In this document: piece after piece, positions 59,831-64,000 of the stretch
How the letters are laid out: each line of letters starts with the position of its first letter
Position numbering within the stretch: position 1 is the stretch's first letter
DNA from: Ampelomyces quisqualis
Taxonomy: Eukaryota; Ascomycota; Dothideomycetes; Pleosporales; Phaeosphaeriaceae
Assembly (NCBI GenBank): GCA_018398575.1
Contig: JAGTXZ010000019.1
Location: 1,178,001-1,242,000 of the forward strand
Direction of reading: 5' to 3'
Length of the DNA: 64,000 bases
Program-made: the position numbers and the translations under genes
Notes under the pieces: generated by a model
The model's database searches: none
The model's input: the letters and a program-made list of their open reading frames with translations, nothing else
What the model was told of the DNA's origin: nothing

Positions 59831-62800
59831 TATAGTATAGTAGATTACTAAAGCTTAGTAACGCCTAGCTAAACGTTTATACAGTCTTCTAGATATCTAA
59901 ACGCTCTATGCAATAACAGAGAGTAACTTACTATCTTAGTACGTAGGTATTAATCTATCTAACCTAAGTAGTCTAACTAGCTGCTTTTGTAGTTGCTTTA
60001 AATTGTCTTGCGCTTTAGCTTCTGCCTAGTCTTTATTAGGGTGTCTGTACTAAGCCTAGAGCTTAATAGACACAACCTTATACTATTATTGCTTAAGCTT
60101 TAGCCTATTAGGTGCTTATGCCTAATTGCAACAACTGCTGCCTTAACTTAGTACGTCTATATTAAACTAAATATATAATTTGCACCTCTGCGTACTAGTA
60201 TAGTTAGAAGTATAAGGTTTAAGTTAATCTCTACTTAATCTTTTAAGTACTATGTTTATTGTTAGTAATTGCGTATAAAGATACAGCGCTAAGAAATATA
60301 TTTTTTATACTTAATCTTATATGCGTATTTCTTTACTAGTAGAGTTTAGTGCAATGTTGCAAGAGCACTTGCAATACTTGTTACTATTATTATTAATAGT
60401 AATAGTTATAGTTGCTAGTAGCTGCAGAATAGACTTGTAGTTTTTAGTTATAGGTAGGCCTGCCTTGTACTAGTTAACCTCTGTCTTGCAAAGCTCTATT
60501 ATGTTATTTTAGTCTTAATCCTAAGGCTTTGCCTTATAATAAGCTACCTGCAGGTAGGCACGTCCTGCATAACGTGTGTATTCTTTTAATAGGTTTTCTT
60601 CTAAGTAGTGTAGTATAATAGAATTAGTACTATTAGGAGTTAACAACTTTGTTATAAACGCTATCTTATTTAGTTTACTAACGTAGCTGTTCTAGTTGTT
60701 AGCAATAGGTATAAGCAAGGCTAGGGCTTATACCTAGCTTAAGAGATTTGTAGTTAATAACTAGTGTTACTATTAGCTTAAGTTTCTATTAGGCTCTGTT
60801 ACTTTTTATGTAGTATACTTAAAGGCTAGCCTATCTATTGTTAGAGCTTTACTTTTATAAAACTATAACTCTACGCAATAGCTTACAATTACTACACGCC
60901 TATAGTTAGGCACTGTGTAGCTACTATTGCGTTAATCTAGTTGTTAATCTGCTTATACAGAGAGGTAGCTAGTATAGGAATTAGAGTATGCTTAATAGCA
61001 ATAGACGTAAACGCAGGCTTTGTTTAGTTAGTCTTAGTAAATTGTTAGTATTATAGTGTCTAGGTTGCTTCTGCAAGAAAGAATATATCTAGAGTGTGCT
61101 TATTAGTAGCGCTGCTTTAAGCAGCGCGTTAAGAGGCTTTTTAAGCATTAAGAGTAGTTATAGAAGGTAGTGTTAGCAACGCGCTTGCGCTAAGGCGTTA
61201 GTGTTTTCTTTAAAATATGCGCTAAAATACCTTAGCCTATTGCCTACATCTTTGTAAAGGTGTAGCAGATTATTATTGCACCTAAGACTACTATAGTCTT
61301 AACCTTACTTCTATTATTAGCTTATAGTATCTAGGCTCTAATTTCTAGTCTACAAATGTAGAAACTTGCGCCTCTACAGCACTAGCCTAACTGCAATACC
61401 TTTTAGCACAGCACGCTAGCTATTACTCTACTATAATAGTGTATAATAGCGTTAAGACTAAACTCTATATATATAAGTTACTATATTAGAGAGTAGTATA
61501 ATAAGTATTGTAAGTTCTAATGCAGTAAAGCCTATATCTATATAATAGGACTTAATATAACTATAACGCATTTAGATTACGCCTAGACAATTATTAAAGG
61601 CAATAGATTAGAGTGCTAAGAACAGTTATAGCAATTATTTAGAGTAGATAAGAACAAGATAATGTTACTTAGATAATGTTAAACAGTATAGGATTAGCAG
61701 TAATAGATAGAGTTATATTTATAGACTACCTCTATAGCAAGGATATACTTTGCTGTAGATAACTAAGGCCTAATTGTATCTTAAATACTCTAGCAGCAAA
61801 AGATTTGTTCTCCTTTAAAGCTGCTTCTAATTCTACTTGTTTAAAGTTAATATAAGCTTGCAGAAGTTCTATCTTTTCTTTAGTAACTTTAAGGCAGGCT
61901 ATTTAGTTATTACTCTTGCTATTAATTAGAACTTCTAAGATAGTGTATACGTCTAGCGTGTTACTATCCTGTAAGCTAATCTATTGCATATTTAGCAGAT
62001 AAAACAGAGTTTAAAAGTATATTTAAATTAATTACTTACTAAGGCTAGCTAATTAGTTAGCTAGATAGTATGTCCCCTAAAGTACTAGGTAACGTCTGCA
62101 ACACTGCAACGTTGTTGTTAGCAGAAACTCCTTATTAGAAATAGTAATATAAACAATACAGTGTGTTAGAAGAGTATATAGTTACTATTATAACATACCT
62201 ATATACTAATAGTTAACAGAGGTAGTGCTAATAATAGAGTTAAGGTTAATAACTAGTAATATAAATGTCTTTTGCTGTAAGCGTTTAGAGCACTTATCTA
62301 CTAGGATTTAGCTATGTTTAATCTCTAGAATATCTACGTACCTATGCAGACACTAAAGGCTATAGTCTGTTATAATATAGAGAAGGCATACCTTTTATAA
62401 GGCAAAGGAGCAACTAAAGAGAACTATAAATAAGCTAACAACTAGATAGTAGCTATAATTAAGCCTAGTTAGCCCTGTAAGTCTATGTCTAAACTATCTT
62501 TTATAAGGTTTAGACTAATAAAACTAATATCTGCTTCTAGACTAGAATAACGCCTATCTACTAATAGGTAATAAATAACAACTTAGATATGTATGTGTAA
62601 AGATTTAGTAGTAGCGCCCTATGTAGAGTCTACTATTAAACCTAAAACCTGCAATTATATAGTAATAAGCAATAGAAGATAATAATAAAATAATGCAATT
62701 AGAAACTATAAGGAACTTATAACTTATACCTCTATTATTTAAACCTTCTTAATTTAAGCATAGTACCTAAAAGATTACAGAACTATGTAGTTCTTAACAA

Positions 62801-63674
62801 CGTCTAAAATTAGAGGATTTTAAATTACTAGTAGTATACGTAGCTGCCTATACAAGGATTCTGATACCTCTAAACATATACAGGAGTTTTATAAGCAAGA
62901 ATAGAGAAAGAGTATAGAAGAGATTGATTTGCATAGCGTGTAACATCTAATAGCAACATAGAGAAAGCTGTAAATTTAATAAAATTACTATACTAGACTA
63001 TACTGTAATAAGAGACTACGTAGCACATAGGTAGCTATAGGCAGCTTAGTATTTTAATAGAGCCTAGCTAATTAAGTAGGCGTTAAGGACTACCTAGTGT
63101 AACTAAAAAAAAGCAGTAGCTTAGGCAGAGAAAGGTAAGCGCAAACAGTCTATATACGTAGAAATATGTTTTAAAACTAACAGCCTATAAGAAGGCTAAA
63201 CACGCTGCTGCAGAGTTTGTAGACTCTAACAACAACAAGGTACAATTATTACTACTAAATAACTATTACCTTTAAGTATTAAGACTAGAAGAATTACTAT
63301 ATTGCGTAGAAGGTTGCTAGAGAATACTATCTATACTAGAGTTCTCTACTAAGCATATTAGAGTATGCGTTAATTATACAGAAACCCTATATAGCCCTTA
63401 TAAACATATAGTAAATAACTTAGATAATATAAGGCAAGTTAACTATTAGTTTTAGGCATCTTAAACTTTAGATAGAAACTATTAATTATTTAGTTAAAGT
63501 TAACACTTTACTTAACTAACTATTCTGCGCTACTAGTAATATTAATATGCTATAATATTAAATAGTATTATAATATACTTAGATATTAGAGAATATCTAA
63601 GCAGACAAAGTACATATAGCGTGCCTAGGCAAAATAAGAAAAGACTATTAAAGAATAAACTGCCTTTTGCGCTA
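59831..63674. other. RIP-mutated AT-rich DNA, no element resolved
   Basis: Stops in all frames; a few protein-like stretches but no family recognised. CpG-containing words (GCGC, ACGC) are kept, while TCA/TGA and CCA/TGG are rare, as in the left arm. Confidence 0.4.
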
Positions 63675-64000
63675 CGTTAGAAAAATACAATGTTAGTAAC
63701 ATCTGTAACATTAGCAACACTGTTAACACAACTATACTACTAGCTACCAGATAGTTCTTAACTGTGCTCTGCTGTGCTAAGTAACAATAGTAATGCCTAG
63801 TATACTATTATTAGCAGCCTAGTTTGTAGAACTCTTTTGTAAAATAGTTTATAGTTCTTGTGTTTAACATAGCTTTACACTATCTACACAACTGTGTTAC
63901 TAGTTAGTAGCCTGTCCTTAACTATGCCTAACTGTAGTTTAAGTCTAAGGCAATCTCTTTAATAGCGCTGTTACTTAGTTTAGGTTTTACTGCAAATCTA
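63675..64000 (+). mobile_element. Left end of a second Plavaka-family copy, cut by the window edge
   Basis: Begins CGTTAGAAAAATACAATG and aligns base for base with 5514-5840 (CGTTAGAAAAACACAACG) to the end of the window. Differences are almost all transitions. The shared start, in the same orientation, supports 5514 as a true element end. Confidence 0.85.

Overview
The window looks like part of a filamentous ascomycete genome (Pezizomycotina; a Dothideomycete is my guess, not shown). It has two compartments. About 41.4-54.95 kb is a base-balanced island with ordinary fungal genes: short 51-54 bp introns, CTGAC-like branch sites and a fungal protein repertoire. Everything else (1-41.4 kb and 55.1-64 kb) is AT-rich, full of TAG/TAA, and nearly lacks TCA/TGA and CCA/TGG while CpG is kept. 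That is the signature of repeat-induced point mutation (RIP) acting on CpA. Almost no open frame survives there, but transposon proteins can still be read through the stops.

Left arm. Exact junctions let the insertions be unpicked. A chromodomain Ty3/gypsy element (299-bp LTRs, minus strand, target duplication AGTAC) occupies 1121-33269. Its plus-strand-left LTR was split by a hAT transposon (1368-26172, 8-bp duplication TCTGTTAC). The hAT transposase gene was itself split by an 18.9-kb Plavaka/CACTA-like element (5514-24400, TIR CGTTAG(A/G)AAAAA, duplication TG). Removing that element and one TG restores the hAT reading frame exactly. The Plavaka element also holds a pogo-like transposase relic, an unrecognised minus-strand relic and several tandem arrays (171, 101, 147, 134 and about 89 bp units). 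A 187-bp solo LTR with duplication GACAC entered the gypsy element and carries no RIP signature. A second, complete gypsy copy (33859-40956, duplication ATAGG) follows. Both gypsy copies carry an extra gene convergent with gag-pol.

Island. The readable intact genes are a secreted serine carboxypeptidase (S10; two exons), a membrane-anchored cytochrome P450 (three exons), and two related proteins with a DEDDh-exonuclease-like domain and C-terminal zinc knuckles. One of the pair (53.5 kb, plus) keeps all five catalytic residues. The other (43.5 kb, minus) has lost four of them. They sit in inverted orientation near the two ends of the island. Between them are a broken protein kinase, fragments resembling heterokaryon-incompatibility (HET) proteins, and a 591-bp TA-flanked inverted-repeat element. 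No shared pathway is evident among these genes.

Right arm. A 21-bp minisatellite (seven units) marks the right border of the island. Beyond it lie a minus-strand CACTA (Tnp2-type) transposase relic (about 55.2-58 kb), an array of about 86-97 bp units at 59.4-59.8 kb, unrecognised RIP-mutated DNA, and from about 63675 the left end of a second copy of the Plavaka family, cut by the window edge.
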